64,000 nt of DNA from Collinsella aerofaciens. Its GTDB lineage: Bacteria > Actinomycetota > Coriobacteriia > Coriobacteriales > Coriobacteriaceae. The stretch is from contig NZ_SPFY01000001.1 in NCBI RefSeq assembly GCF_005844325.1, forward strand, positions 62,001 to 126,000, read 5' to 3'. The notes under the pieces are model-generated. The model saw nothing but the letters and a program-made list of their open reading frames with translations. It was not told the origin of the DNA and ran no database searches. Of the stretch, positions 25,728 through 35,158 are shown one piece after another. Numbering within the stretch: position 1 is the stretch's first letter; every line of letters begins with the position of its first letter. The position numbers and the translations under genes are program-made.

Positions 25728-27362
25728 TCAGCCCACCTTTCTCTGTTCGTAATCTTTCTGCTGCGCTGCCAGCGCCAGAAGCTGCAACGCCTTTTTGTAT
25801 TCGTCCTCATGGGTAAAGGTAATATCCAGCTCCTTCTTCCCACGGACGCGGATGCTCTGTACCATGTGAATGAGCGCCCTGCGGTCTAAGGTTTCCAGCG
25901 TGGAGAACTGCGTAAACTGTGAAATCCAGCGGTTGCGCTCACTCCGGTTTTCCAGCACCTCCGTGAGTTTTTCCTTGAGAACGCGGACGCTTTCTCGGAT
26001 GTCCTCGGCCTGCTTGGTGTACTTTGCCTTATAGGAAGCGTATTCTTCCTTGGTAAGCATACCCCCCACAAGGCTCTCATAAAGCCGTGCCTTGAACTCC
26101 AGCACCTGCTCCAACCGGCGCTCGTTGTCGGTGATGTGGTCGCTGTATTCCTTGGCAAGCGCCTGATTGATGCTGGTCTGGTCAATGCCGGTCAGCAGCG
26201 CCTCCAGAGAAGCAATATTGCCGATATAGGCTTTCAGGCTGTCCCGCACACAGTCGATCAGGCTGCTTTCTTTCAGCATGACCGGATGGGCGCAGCCCTT
26301 TTTCTTGCCGGTTGGACAATAATAGTAGTGGTACTCCTTGCCGTTCGCACGGTTGGTCTTGCGGGTCATGCGGCTTCCGCAGCACCCGCAGATCAGAATA
26401 CCGGAGAACAGGTAAACCGTATCCTCGTTGGGAGAAGTCCGGGTATCCAGTCCCTTAATGCGCTGCACCAGCTCAAAATCCTGACGGGCAATCAGCGCTT
26501 TATGGGCATCCGGGACGCGCACCCACTCGGAGGCGGGGCGCTGCTCCATCTGCTTGATCTTGTAATGCGGCGTACCCTGTTTGCCCTGCACCAGCGTTCC
26601 GGTATAGGTTTCGTCCTGCAAGATGCGGATGATGGTGGTTGCTGACCACTTGCAGTCGGCTTTGTCCGCGTAGCCCTTTTTCGCGTAGGGCAGACCGTTG
26701 TTCTTCTTGTACGCCAGCGGGGAGAGAATACCCAGCCGGTTCAGCTCAGATGCGATCTTGGAGGCGCTTGCGCCCTCCAGCCGCATACGGAAAATGTCGC
26801 AGACAACGCAGGCAGCGTAGGGGTCAGGGACGAGCAAATTCTTGTTGTCCTCGGCTTTCATGTAGCCGTACACCGGGAACGCGCCGACGAAATCGCCATT
26901 GCGCCGCTTCACGTCCAGAGAAGAACGGGTCTTGATGGAAATGTCCCGGCAGTAGGCTTCATTCATAATGTTCTTGACCGATACGGTCAGATCATCGCCG
27001 CTGTCGTGGGCGGTGTCGATGCTGTCGGTGATAGCGATGAAACGCACCCCGTAGGCCGGGAATACCCGGCGCAGATACCGGCCTGTTTCGATGTACTCGC
27101 GCCCTAAGCGGGAGAGGTCTTTTACAATGACGCAGTTGATGTTGCCATCGGTGACATCCTGCATCATTTCCTTGAACGCGGGGCGGTCAAAGATGATGCC
27201 GCTGTATCCATCGTCGATCTTTTCGGAAACGACCTCAATATCCGGGTTACGCTCTACAAAGTTTTCAATGAGCTTGCGCTGATTGGAAACGCTGTCGCTT
27301 TCGCTGGAATGATCGTCGGTGTAGGACAGGCGGATGTAAGCGGTAGCTTTGTATTTAGGCAT
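25728..27362 (-). CDS. Large serine recombinase 3
   Basis: 544 residues from the ATG at 27362 (MPKYKATAYIRLSYTDD), preceded by GAAAGGAG; the in-frame extension to 27398 is not used. Catalytic domain (YIRLS; VKDLSRLGREYIETGRYL), Recombinase domain, zinc ribbon (CGCCGSRMTRK) and coiled coil are complete. It is the first gene of the three-recombinase transcript. Which of the three acts in integration and which in excision cannot be told from sequence. Confidence 0.93.
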   Translation of the reverse strand: MPKYKATAYIRLSYTDDHSSESDSVSNQRKLIENFVERNPDIEVVSEKIDDGYSGIIFDRPAFKEMMQDVTDGNINCVIVKDLSRLGREYIETGRYLRRVFPAYGVRFIAITDSIDTAHDSGDDLTVSVKNIMNEAYCRDISIKTRSSLDVKRRNGDFVGAFPVYGYMKAEDNKNLLVPDPYAACVVCDIFRMRLEGASASKIASELNRLGILSPLAYKKNNGLPYAKKGYADKADCKWSATTIIRILQDETYTGTLVQGKQGTPHYKIKQMEQRPASEWVRVPDAHKALIARQDFELVQRIKGLDTRTSPNEDTVYLFSGILICGCCGSRMTRKTNRANGKEYHYYYCPTGKKKGCAHPVMLKESSLIDCVRDSLKAYIGNIASLEALLTGIDQTSINQALAKEYSDHITDNERRLEQVLEFKARLYESLVGGMLTKEEYASYKAKYTKQAEDIRESVRVLKEKLTEVLENRSERNRWISQFTQFSTLETLDRRALIHMVQSIRVRGKKELDITFTHEDEYKKALQLLALAAQQKDYEQRKVG

Positions 27363-27484
27363 GAAAAAGCACTCCTTTCTCCCGGACTGCTCCCGCATGA
27401 AAAGAGTGGTTATCTGGCTATTAGGTTTTCATCCTTTTCCACACCGATCATAGCACTCTCTGCGGAAAAAAGCGAGGATGTCGC

Positions 27485-27709
27485 TCAGCGCAAAATGCCT
27501 TGCAGACATTCCTCCAACGTAACGCCGTTCCCGGCAAAGCAGGCGTTTACCACAAAATCGCCGCAGCGGAAGCGGTAAGGATTTTTGATCTGGCGGATAA
27601 AGGCGACAATGCGTTCTTCCTTGGGAAGATTTTTGTCTACGGATACTTCCCGGATGTCCACCAGTTCATCCGTGTGGATTTGGGTTTCGTTTGGCGTCGG
27701 CTGCATCAT
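27485..27709 (-). CDS. Small conserved ICE protein (DUF6870-like, tentative)
   Basis: 74 residues from the ATG at 27709 (MMQPTPNETQIHTDELVDIREVSVD...), with AAAGGAG upstream. Contains a two-cysteine core (RFRCGDFVVNACF) and the segment LPKEERIVAFIRQIKNPY. Small proteins of this kind recur just upstream of ICE recombinases in Clostridia; the family name is from memory and tentative. It is probably part of the recombination module. Confidence 0.65.
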   Translation of the reverse strand: MMQPTPNETQIHTDELVDIREVSVDKNLPKEERIVAFIRQIKNPYRFRCGDFVVNACFAGNGVTLEECLQGILR

Positions 27710-27755
27710 GGCGATCTCCTTTCTCGGTTTGGTGGGTTTCCTCAAGGTCACATGA

Positions 27756-27784
27756 ATGCGCTGACGGAAAGGCCGTCAGCGCAT
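27756..27784. repeat. Hairpin upstream of the small ICE protein
   Basis: ATGCGCTGACGG and CCGTCAGCGCAT form a perfect 12-bp stem with an AAAGG loop. The whole stretch 27,710-28,289 holds no gene I can support; it also contains GC-rich complementary segments near 27,800-27,865 and a purine-rich AAGGAGGTGATT (minus strand) near 28,120 not followed by a convincing frame. Confidence 0.55.
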
Positions 27785-28289
27785 GGTATCTGACTTTGAG
27801 AGGCGGCTGCGCGGGTAGAATTGGAGCCACATAACATAATGGCGAATACCGGCGCAGCCGCTCTGCTTGTCCATTTGAGAAGATCCATCCTATTTGCCAC
27901 GCGCCCCGGATAGTGGGCATGATGCAGGCCGCCCTTGGCAGGGCTGTCATAACTCCACGATACCGCTGCCTCAAAGAGCTGGCGCATACCGCAGGGTTCC
28001 CCCTCAAGTCTGTGGGAGGGCGTGAGCAAGTTTCATTATCCGCCGCGCTGTCATCGCGCCCGATTTGCCGAATCGGGTCTAAGGCTGCGTAGATCGCTCG
28101 GATGGCTTTTCCGGAATCACCTCCTTGAAGCCATCGTCGTGGCGGCGCACCTTATGCCGCTATCACGCGGGTTTTGTGCCTGCATCATGGTCTATTCAGT
28201 TTTCAACGTTCAACGAAAGGCTTCGTGGAGAATGTCCCTTCACCTATCGCCGATTTTGGGCCACTTTTGCAAGGTGTTTTTGAAAAACC

Positions 28290-28763
28290 TCAGAAATATT
28301 TTTTGATTTTTCTGATTGCTGCTGTAATGTTGAGAGAAATAGCCTGATGCGACACGCCTTCGACTTTTCCAATCTCGTCAATCGTCATTCCATCCACGAA
28401 ATACATCCACATCCTGCGGAACTGAGTGTCCGTCAGGTGCTTCCTGATTTGCGTAACCTTTTGGGTGCTACGGCGGATTTCCGCCACCCGGTCATGCGCC
28501 TGCTCCATGCAGATATCCGCAGCGGGAATAGATGCTGCTTCCTCGGAAAGCTCGTCCAGTGCAAGGGTATGATTAGCGTAGACATGATCCTCTTTCTCGG
28601 AAGCATGATAGTCTGCATCCGACAGGGACTTCCATTTCAGAAATTCTTCCTCGCTGGCAAAGTCCTCGCGGGTCAGGCGGATGATGGCTTCGTTGGCATC
28701 CATGTAAACGATAGCGTTGGGGTCTTTCTTGTTCAGCGCATAGCTGCTCTTTCTGTTAAACAT
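28290..28763 (-). CDS. Sigma-70 region-4-like DNA-binding protein
   Basis: 157 residues from the ATG at 28763 (MFNRKSSYALNK), with CGGAGGA upstream. The C-terminal ~60 residues resemble sigma region 4 (RRMWMYFVDGMTIDEIGKVEGVSHQAISLNITAAIRKIKKYF); no region 2 is visible. Such proteins are common in ICEs of Clostridia and probably control excision or transfer genes. A membrane-free, acidic N-terminal part has no known domain. Confidence 0.75.
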   Translation of the reverse strand: MFNRKSSYALNKKDPNAIVYMDANEAIIRLTREDFASEEEFLKWKSLSDADYHASEKEDHVYANHTLALDELSEEAASIPAADICMEQAHDRVAEIRRSTQKVTQIRKHLTDTQFRRMWMYFVDGMTIDEIGKVEGVSHQAISLNITAAIRKIKKYF

Positions 28764-28846
28764 AATATGTCCTCCGTTTCGGTGTTGGGTGGGTGGTGAA
28801 CCAGACCAACACCGGCGGAGAACGACAGCCGACAGGAAAACGTAAA

Positions 28847-28886
28847 AAGGCGCTCGAACAGGCATGATGACCTGAACGAGCGCCTT
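28847..28886. terminator. Inverted repeat between the sigma-like gene and the Xre gene
   Basis: AAGGCGCTCG and CGAGCGCCTT (10 bp) enclose 20 bases that also contain partial complements (ACAGG/CCTGA). A second hairpin (GAGCTGCA...TGCAGCTC) lies at 28966-28996. The 450-bp gap 28,764-29,216 shows no gene otherwise. Confidence 0.5.
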
Positions 28887-29216
28887 GCGTGCGAGTGAAA
28901 ACATGAGTAACGAATACTGTACCGGGAGGGGCTAAATCACGGATGAACCAAACCGCATAAAAAGAGAGCTGCAACTCGCTTTCGTGAGTGCAGCTCGTCT
29001 GGGGGATAGCCGCGTGCTTTTTGAAGTGGACGGCTAATCGGTGCTTATGCTTTTTTACATGACCGCGAGCGGCCTTAGCAGTATCTCCTGTTCATCCGTG
29101 ACATCATAAAATTACCTCCAACTCGCTGAATGTGATTTGCGGCTCATTCAATGTGAGCTTCATGTGTATTTAAGTGAATTGAGGCTCACTCTACAATGTA
29201 GTAGAGGTGATTTACA

Positions 29217-29534
29217 ATGAACTTTCTTGACCTGTTCGCCCAAAAGCTTCGCGAAAAGCGGGAGCAGAAAAAGATCACGCAGCGCGAATTAGCGGAACGG
29301 CTTAATATGTGTACCCGAACTGTCATTGAGATTGAAAAGTGCAAGAGCAATCCGAAATTTGAAACGGTTGCGCTGATCTCAGAAGAAATGGACATCAGTC
29401 TGGATGGAATCGTGTTCCACGATAGAGCGCCGCAGACCGTTGCCAAGTGCGTTCTTGATTACTTTGCAGGAAAGGGTGAAGAAGAGTCGCAACGGTACAT
29501 AGACCTGTGCATGAGCGCAGATAAGCTGAAGTGA
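29217..29534 (+). CDS. Xre-family helix-turn-helix regulator
   Basis: 105 residues. N-terminal Cro/CI-type HTH (LREKREQKKITQRELAERLNMCTRTVIEIEKCKSNP), then a ~40-residue acidic tail. AGAGGTG lies eight bases upstream of the ATG. Upstream sequence (29,130-29,200) holds a direct repeat (GCGGCTCATTC / GAGGCTCACTC, each followed by AATGTG or CAATGTA) that could be its operator. It is the only plus-strand regulator at this ICE end and may be the element's master repressor. Confidence 0.82.
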   Translation: MNFLDLFAQKLREKREQKKITQRELAERLNMCTRTVIEIEKCKSNPKFETVALISEEMDISLDGIVFHDRAPQTVAKCVLDYFAGKGEEESQRYIDLCMSADKLK

Positions 29535-29576
29535 TGTACAGGGGAAAACAAAAGGGCCGATGATTGTCTTTCATGT

Positions 29577-29617
29577 AGAGCAGCCAGTGGGCTTATATTT
29601 TCCCCACTGGCTGCTCT
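29577..29617. terminator. Bidirectional terminator between the Xre and DtxR-type genes
   Basis: AGAGCAGCCAGTGGG pairs perfectly with CCCACTGGCTGCTCT (15 bp) around an 11-base AT-rich loop, between two convergent genes. Confidence 0.8.
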
Positions 29618-29651
29618 TGTCCGCACAGTTGGAACGACGGGCATTAGTATC

Positions 29652-30017
29652 CTATTTTTCCTGTTTGTGTGCATCCCGGATCTTTTCAAAGGTGTCCTGA
29701 CTGATGGCGTGTTCAATCCGGCAAGCATCTCGCTCTGCAATTTCAGGGTCAACGCCAGCTGCGATAAATTGCTCTGTAAAGAACTGATGCCGCTCATAAA
29801 TTTTTTCGGCAACATTCCGGCCTGTTTCGGTCAAATGCAAAACGTAATCACTATCTACCGTTAAAAAGCCCCCTTCACGCAAAGCCGACACCGCATAGCT
29901 TACACTGGCTTTTGAAACTCCAACACGCCGTGCAACATCAATAGAGCGGACAGCACCGTGATTCTTTTGAAGAACCAGCACAGCCTCCAGATAATCCTCT
30001 CCGGACGCATGAATCAT
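29652..30017 (-). CDS. DtxR/MntR-family metal-dependent regulator
   Basis: 121 residues from the ATG at 30017 (MIHASGEDYLEAV), AAAGGAG upstream. HTH: RSIDVARRVGVSKASVSYAVSAL. Metal ligands of the MntR type are visible: E/D in GEDYLE, H in ERHQFF, and E and H in RIEHAI. It has no SH3-like third domain, as in MntR and streptococcal iron regulators. It is the last gene downstream of the transporter cargo and probably represses it when metal is plentiful. The equibactin locus of Streptococcus equi carries a DtxR-type regulator in a similar role. Confidence 0.87.
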   Translation of the reverse strand: MIHASGEDYLEAVLVLQKNHGAVRSIDVARRVGVSKASVSYAVSALREGGFLTVDSDYVLHLTETGRNVAEKIYERHQFFTEQFIAAGVDPEIAERDACRIEHAISQDTFEKIRDAHKQEK

Positions 30018-30031
30018 CACTATTGTCTCCT

Positions 30032-31780
30032 TTATGCAAGGCTCCAGCCGGAGGACTTTTTACGGATATTTACAAAATCCTGATAAATCCCGGCTTTTGC
30101 CATAAGCTCGTCATGGGTTCCCTGTTCGCTGATCCGTCCATCGGAGATCACCAAAATCTGATCTGCCTGACGGATGGTATTCAGGCGGTGTGCAATCACA
30201 AGCAATGTTTTACCCTTTACCAGTTCATTGATTGCCTCCTGGATATAGCTTTCATTATCGGTATCAACACTTGCAGTCGCTTCATCCAAAATGACAATCG
30301 GTGCGTCCTTCAAAATGCAGCGGGCGATAGAGATTCTTTGCTTTTCGCCGCCGGACAGAGTAGCGCCGCCTTCACCGATGACTGTCTGGAATCCATCTGG
30401 CAGCGCCATGATAAAATCATAGCAGCGGGCTTTTTTTGCAGCCTCATAGACTTCTTCCTCGGTAGCGTCCGGTTTACCCATGCTGATATTGTTGTAAATG
30501 GTATCCTGGAACAAGTACACCCTCTGGAAAACCATGCTGATCTGTTCCATCAGTTCGGCGAGAGGTACATCCCGAATATCTGTACCACGGATTGTCACTT
30601 TGCCGGATTTCACATCCCACAGCCGCGCCAGAAGGTTCGCAATCGTGGATTTGCCACCGCCAGACGGTCCCACAAGTGCGGTCATGGTATTCTTCTGCAT
30701 AGAGAAGCTGATGTTGTGCAGGACTTCCTTGTCCTGATAGGCGAAGGCCACATCGCTAAATTGTACTTCTGGCTGATCCGGCTGTGCCTGTGACAGAATA
30801 TGTTGATTTCCGTTATCGGGAAGTTCGGGCTCGTCCAAAACAGCTTCAATGCGGTCTAATGCGGCATTCATCACGGTCAGTCGGGTTGCTTCTCCATAAA
30901 GAGCTTTCAGAGGTCCAAAGAGATCAAAGACAAACAGCAGCACGCCCAAAAGATAAGCCAGGGAGAGTACGCCTTCCTGATGTAAAAAAACGGATAAACC
31001 GAAGATAGCGGCAATACCCACGCCATAGAGAATGTTTAAGCCAGTGGTCCACGGTGTCATTTTCTGCTCAAACTTCGTATTGACATCCCTTGATTTTTTG
31101 AAGTTTTCCGTTAATTCGTCAGATTTTTCTCCGAGCAGATTGTAACTTTTGATAACCCCAATTCCTTCAGCAAAAGACAAGACCGCATCCGTCAAATTCT
31201 CGCTTTGGTTTTGACGCCCGACAGCCTCCTTGAAGGAAACCTTATTCATATATTTTGCAACCAGCGATGCCAGCAAGGTAATGATTACCGCAATCAGCCC
31301 AAGTCTCCAATCCAGTACGAACATAAAAACAGCTAAAACCAAAGTAGACAGCATATAGCTCATCATGTTGCCAATGGTACTCATAGAAACTTCCTCAATG
31401 AAAACCATATCCGTACTGAGAACAGAGCTGATTTTGCCAATATTCCCCGATGTAAAGTAACCCATCGGCATTTTTCTTAAATGATTTCCCAACTCCATCC
31501 GTTTATCAGCAAAGATCATAAATCCAGCGGCACTTTGCAGACGGTCGCTCAAATAGTGAACCACTGTCTGAACCACTACAACAGCTAATAATCCAAGTCC
31601 GACAAACAGACAGGTCTTTCCAGTCAGCGTATTATCAGCAAACCCGGCAAAGACAATAAACGCCATGAAGATCGGCATTTTGGAGAGAATGGACTCGACA
31701 AATGCACATAGAAATGCAGCCTGAATACGGCTTTTATACCTCCCGGAGAGGTTCAGGATTCTTGAAATCAATGCAAACAT
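30032..31780 (-). CDS. Half ABC transporter (YbtP/Q- or IrtB-like), subunit 2
   Basis: 582 residues: six membrane segments in an exporter-type fold (about 1-310), then an ATPase domain with Walker A GPSGGGKST, signature LSGGEKQR and Walker B IVILDEAT. It begins directly after the stop of the partner gene, so a heterodimer is likely. Exporter-fold pairs next to a DtxR regulator and an ECF module match siderophore importers such as YbtPQ and IrtAB; the substrate here is inferred, and drug or peptide export cannot be excluded from the fold alone. Confidence 0.88.
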   Translation of the reverse strand: MFALISRILNLSGRYKSRIQAAFLCAFVESILSKMPIFMAFIVFAGFADNTLTGKTCLFVGLGLLAVVVVQTVVHYLSDRLQSAAGFMIFADKRMELGNHLRKMPMGYFTSGNIGKISSVLSTDMVFIEEVSMSTIGNMMSYMLSTLVLAVFMFVLDWRLGLIAVIITLLASLVAKYMNKVSFKEAVGRQNQSENLTDAVLSFAEGIGVIKSYNLLGEKSDELTENFKKSRDVNTKFEQKMTPWTTGLNILYGVGIAAIFGLSVFLHQEGVLSLAYLLGVLLFVFDLFGPLKALYGEATRLTVMNAALDRIEAVLDEPELPDNGNQHILSQAQPDQPEVQFSDVAFAYQDKEVLHNISFSMQKNTMTALVGPSGGGKSTIANLLARLWDVKSGKVTIRGTDIRDVPLAELMEQISMVFQRVYLFQDTIYNNISMGKPDATEEEVYEAAKKARCYDFIMALPDGFQTVIGEGGATLSGGEKQRISIARCILKDAPIVILDEATASVDTDNESYIQEAINELVKGKTLLVIAHRLNTIRQADQILVISDGRISEQGTHDELMAKAGIYQDFVNIRKKSSGWSLA

Positions 31781-33565
31781 TTATCTTCCCTCCTTTGCAG
31801 TAGATACTTTCCACTCGGCGCTGTCCTGAGCCGCTTTCCACAACTTTTGGTATTCTGGGCAAGCTTGAATCAGCTCCTGATGTTTTCCGGTTGCCACCAT
31901 CTTTCCGTGATCCATAACGCATATTTGATCTGCGTTCATTATAGCGGGAAGTTTGTGAGCGATAACTACCAAGGTTTTTCCCTTCACCAGCTCCGCAATA
32001 GCAGCCTCCATTTTTTCCTCATTTTCTGGATCAGCATAGGCCGTGGCCTCGTCAAGCACTACAATCGGGGCATCCTTCAATATTGCTCGCGCCAGGGAAA
32101 TTCGCTGGCGCTGCCCCCCGGAAAGCATTTTCCCCGCATCGCCCGCCATGGAGTGAATACCTTGCGGCAGCTTTTCCAGAAACTCCATACACTGGGCTTT
32201 CTTCGCCGCCTCCATTACTTCCTCATCGGTAGCATCCAAACGTCCAAGACGGATATTTTCCAGCAGGGAGGTGTTAAACAGGTACTGATCCTGAGCCACA
32301 TAGGAAATGCGGCTGTTCAATGCCTCCAGGCTCATATCACAAAGTTTCTGCCCGCCAATGGAAATGCTCCCTTTCTGCGGGTCATAGTAGTGGATCAACA
32401 GTTTTGCAAGGGTGCTCTTGCCAGAACCGGATTCACCAACCAGGGCAGTTTTTTGTCCTGCTTTTGCCACAAGGGTAATATCGTGGAGGACTTCGTTTTC
32501 CGCTATTATCGGTTTCCCATCTGGGCCAGGCTGTGTCGTTTGATACGCAAAGGAAACATGATCGTAAGAAATGTTAAAATCCTGTCCGTGGAAATCATCC
32601 TCAGCAGCTTGCAGCGGTGCCGCATTTAACATCTGTTCAAGTGCCGTGATCTTATAATTCAGATTCGGAATCGTCTCCATAAAGCCCAGTGCTTTCAGGA
32701 GAGGAATCCCAATGCTGAGGGAAAGGCAGAGGACTAAAATCAAATCAGGTAAAGTGCTTATGCCACAGAGAACAAACCATGCCCCAAGAGGCAAAGTCAG
32801 AATAACAGTGCAGGGCAGCAGACTTCCGTATATCGCCATCCAGGGCCAGGCGGCCTTATACCATGCCAAGGTATAATCCCGATAGTCCGTTACATCCTTG
32901 CGGAAGTTCTCGTAAGATTCACTCTCCCGGTTGAAAACCTTGACAACCTCCATACCATTGATGTACTCAATGATCGTGTTGTTCATTTTCTGTGCAGACT
33001 GATAGTAGGGACCCATGCGCTTCATTCCAACAGAGTACATAATGACCATGGAGAGCAGGCTGATCGGGATAGAGGCCAAAGACATAAGAGCCAGTTTCCA
33101 GTCCGCACAAAACATAGCAACATAAATCACCAGCGGGATCAGCAAATTTGCGATACCCTCCGGGACTGAATGAGCAAGGAGCAATTCCAAGCTGTCCACA
33201 TCATCGACAAACAGCTTTTTGATTGTCCCTGTCCCTTTTTCCTCCACAATGCCAAGGGGAAGTTTCTCAAACTTCTCTTGCAGAGATACCCGCAGCCGGA
33301 ACAATGTGTTATATGCTGCTTTATGAGAAATTGATAATCCCCATCCATATAAAACCGCCTGCAAAACAAGACAGATCAAAACCCCTATAACACGCAATAA
33401 AACAAATTCTGTCTCAACAGAATCGCCCATAACCAATGGTGAAATGACCTGATAGGCCAGCACAAAAGGCAGGACGCCCATAAGAACGCTGACCAGTACG
33501 ACAACCGTGGCCACATACATATTTTTCTTATATGGCCCTGCGTACTCAAAGATTTTTTTGAACAT
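31781..33565 (-). CDS. Half ABC transporter (YbtP/Q- or IrtA-like), subunit 1
   Basis: 594 residues with six membrane segments and an ATPase domain: Walker A GESGSGKST, signature LSGGQRQR, Walker B IVVLDEATAYADPENEE. No siderophore-interacting domain like that of mycobacterial IrtA is fused to its N terminus. Its stop directly abuts the start of subunit 2. A hairpin at 33609-33637 separates it from the ECF genes upstream, so the pair may be expressed at a lower level than the ECF genes or from its own promoter. Confidence 0.88.
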   Translation of the reverse strand: MFKKIFEYAGPYKKNMYVATVVVLVSVLMGVLPFVLAYQVISPLVMGDSVETEFVLLRVIGVLICLVLQAVLYGWGLSISHKAAYNTLFRLRVSLQEKFEKLPLGIVEEKGTGTIKKLFVDDVDSLELLLAHSVPEGIANLLIPLVIYVAMFCADWKLALMSLASIPISLLSMVIMYSVGMKRMGPYYQSAQKMNNTIIEYINGMEVVKVFNRESESYENFRKDVTDYRDYTLAWYKAAWPWMAIYGSLLPCTVILTLPLGAWFVLCGISTLPDLILVLCLSLSIGIPLLKALGFMETIPNLNYKITALEQMLNAAPLQAAEDDFHGQDFNISYDHVSFAYQTTQPGPDGKPIIAENEVLHDITLVAKAGQKTALVGESGSGKSTLAKLLIHYYDPQKGSISIGGQKLCDMSLEALNSRISYVAQDQYLFNTSLLENIRLGRLDATDEEVMEAAKKAQCMEFLEKLPQGIHSMAGDAGKMLSGGQRQRISLARAILKDAPIVVLDEATAYADPENEEKMEAAIAELVKGKTLVVIAHKLPAIMNADQICVMDHGKMVATGKHQELIQACPEYQKLWKAAQDSAEWKVSTAKEGR

Positions 33566-33608
33566 AAGCCCTCCTTATATTGAGCCGTACTGTCTGTGCT
33601 TCAAAAAC

Positions 33609-33637
33609 AAGAGGCCGCCAAAGTAAAGCGGCCTCTT
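33609..33637 (-). terminator. Hairpin between the ECF ATPase gene and the ABC pair
   Basis: AAGAGGCCGC / GCGGCCTCTT, a perfect 10-bp stem with a 9-base loop; on the minus strand TTGTTTTTG follows. It may terminate or attenuate the transcript between the two transporter groups. Confidence 0.7.
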
Positions 33638-33691
33638 ATCATTATCTTTCTGTCCAGTCAAGGCGGCCCTGACATTCATAATTTCTAAAAT

Positions 33692-35158
33692 TCACTGGCG
33701 GATTCGGAAAAAATCCAAAACCTTTTTACTGCCGGATTCGTCCAATGGATAGCTTTCTTTTATTTGCCCTTTTTCCATATGGACTACATACGAACATCCC
33801 GCCATCACCAACTCCGGATCATGCGTAATAACAAGAAGCGTTTTGCCCTGATCCGCGAGTGACTTCAAACTCCGCGCAACTTCCCACATATGTTTGAGAT
33901 CAAGCCCGCTGGTTGGTTCGTCAAACACAATGATCTCCCGGTTACTCACAATGGCAGATGCGATCGCTACCCGCTGTTTTTGCCCGCCGGAAAGAGAAAG
34001 CGGGTGCCTGTCTTTATATTCCAGCAGATCAAACTGTTTAAGGATTTCATCTGCAACAGTTTCATCCTCGTTGTCCATGCTCAGAAGCACTTCATCCATC
34101 ACGCTTTCGGTAAATAGCTGATGGCTGGTATCCTGCATTACCATGTAGCAATGTTTGAGCCGGGCTTTCCAATCAAGGGTTTTCCCGTCAACCTGCAAAA
34201 GGCCACACTTCTTTTCCAGTCCGCAAATACAGCGGGCCAAAGTAGATTTTCCAGCGCCATTCAGGCCGATAATGGCAATCGTTTCTCCAACAGGCAGTTC
34301 AGCACTCGGAATATGGAGGCTTTCCGGTTCCCGCTTTTTATACGCAAAGCAGAAATTTTGAAATTCCATCAGTTTAGCTGTATGCGCCTGATACTGATTC
34401 GCGGGTTTCAACTTCGAGAGAGAAAACGGCCGCAGCCCCATTTCTTTTCGAGTGCTATCCGATAAACTGTCAAATTCAGCAGGCGTGTATTCCCGTTCAA
34501 TCTCCCCATCTTTTACATACAGCACACGATCTGCAAGATCGTGAAGGTAGTAAAGGCGGTGTTCTGCAATCAGAATTGTTTTGCCCTGCTTTTTCCAGAG
34601 GCTCAAGACCTGCCGCAGGTCATCAATAGCAGCCATATCCAGATTAGAAGATGGTTCGTCAAGGACCATAATTCCCGGTAGCAATACACTTGATGAAGCA
34701 CAGGCTATTTTTTGCTTTTCGCCCCCGGACAGAGCAAACACGCTTCGCCCCATCAAATCTTCAATATGATAATCGGAAACTGTACGGTCAATCCTTTTCA
34801 GGATATCTTCCTGGGGATAGCCTAAATTTTCACAGGCAAAGGCTAATTCACTATCCGTATCCACGTTGAAAAACTGACTTTTGGGATTCTGGAATACAGA
34901 TCCCACCATAGCAGCCAAGTCATAAAGCGGCGTATCTGATACGCTTTTTCCGTCCAGAAGGACATCACCCTCTAAATTGCCCTCGTAATAATGAGGCACC
35001 AGCCCGTTTACCAAACGGGTAATCGTTGTTTTCCCACAGCCGGATTCTCCCGTGAGTAAAACAAATTCCCCTGTGTTTATGGTGAGATTGACATTTCTAA
35101 TCCCTCCGCCGCTGGATTCTTCACCATAAGAAAAAGAAACATTTTGAAAATCTATCAT
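33692..35158 (-). CDS. ECF transporter, fused AA' ATPase
   Basis: 488 residues from the ATG at 35158 (MIDFQNVSFSYG). Two ABC ATPase domains in one chain: the first with GESGCGKTT and LSGGEKQK, the second with GLNGAGKST and LSGGQKQR. It is the energising part of an energy-coupling factor transporter, working with the T and S proteins encoded just upstream. The start overlaps the T-gene stop by four bases (ATGA); CAGGAGG lies upstream. In EcfAA' from housekeeping operons the two ATPases are separate; fusion is common in dedicated ECF modules. Confidence 0.92.
   Translation of the reverse strand: MIDFQNVSFSYGEESSGGGIRNVNLTINTGEFVLLTGESGCGKTTITRLVNGLVPHYYEGNLEGDVLLDGKSVSDTPLYDLAAMVGSVFQNPKSQFFNVDTDSELAFACENLGYPQEDILKRIDRTVSDYHIEDLMGRSVFALSGGEKQKIACASSSVLLPGIMVLDEPSSNLDMAAIDDLRQVLSLWKKQGKTILIAEHRLYYLHDLADRVLYVKDGEIEREYTPAEFDSLSDSTRKEMGLRPFSLSKLKPANQYQAHTAKLMEFQNFCFAYKKREPESLHIPSAELPVGETIAIIGLNGAGKSTLARCICGLEKKCGLLQVDGKTLDWKARLKHCYMVMQDTSHQLFTESVMDEVLLSMDNEDETVADEILKQFDLLEYKDRHPLSLSGGQKQRVAIASAIVSNREIIVFDEPTSGLDLKHMWEVARSLKSLADQGKTLLVITHDPELVMAGCSYVVHMEKGQIKESYPLDESGSKKVLDFFRIRQ

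Noticed and set aside
27666-28029. Two overlapping open frames (113 and 93 codons) upstream of the small ICE protein
   Set aside because: Neither has a start with a ribosome site or a recognisable domain; the DNA is rich in inverted repeats and looks non-coding.
33692-35158. Cobalt or biotin specificity for the ECF module
   Set aside because: The S component belongs to the MptD family, not to CbiM or BioY, and no B12 or biotin gene is nearby.
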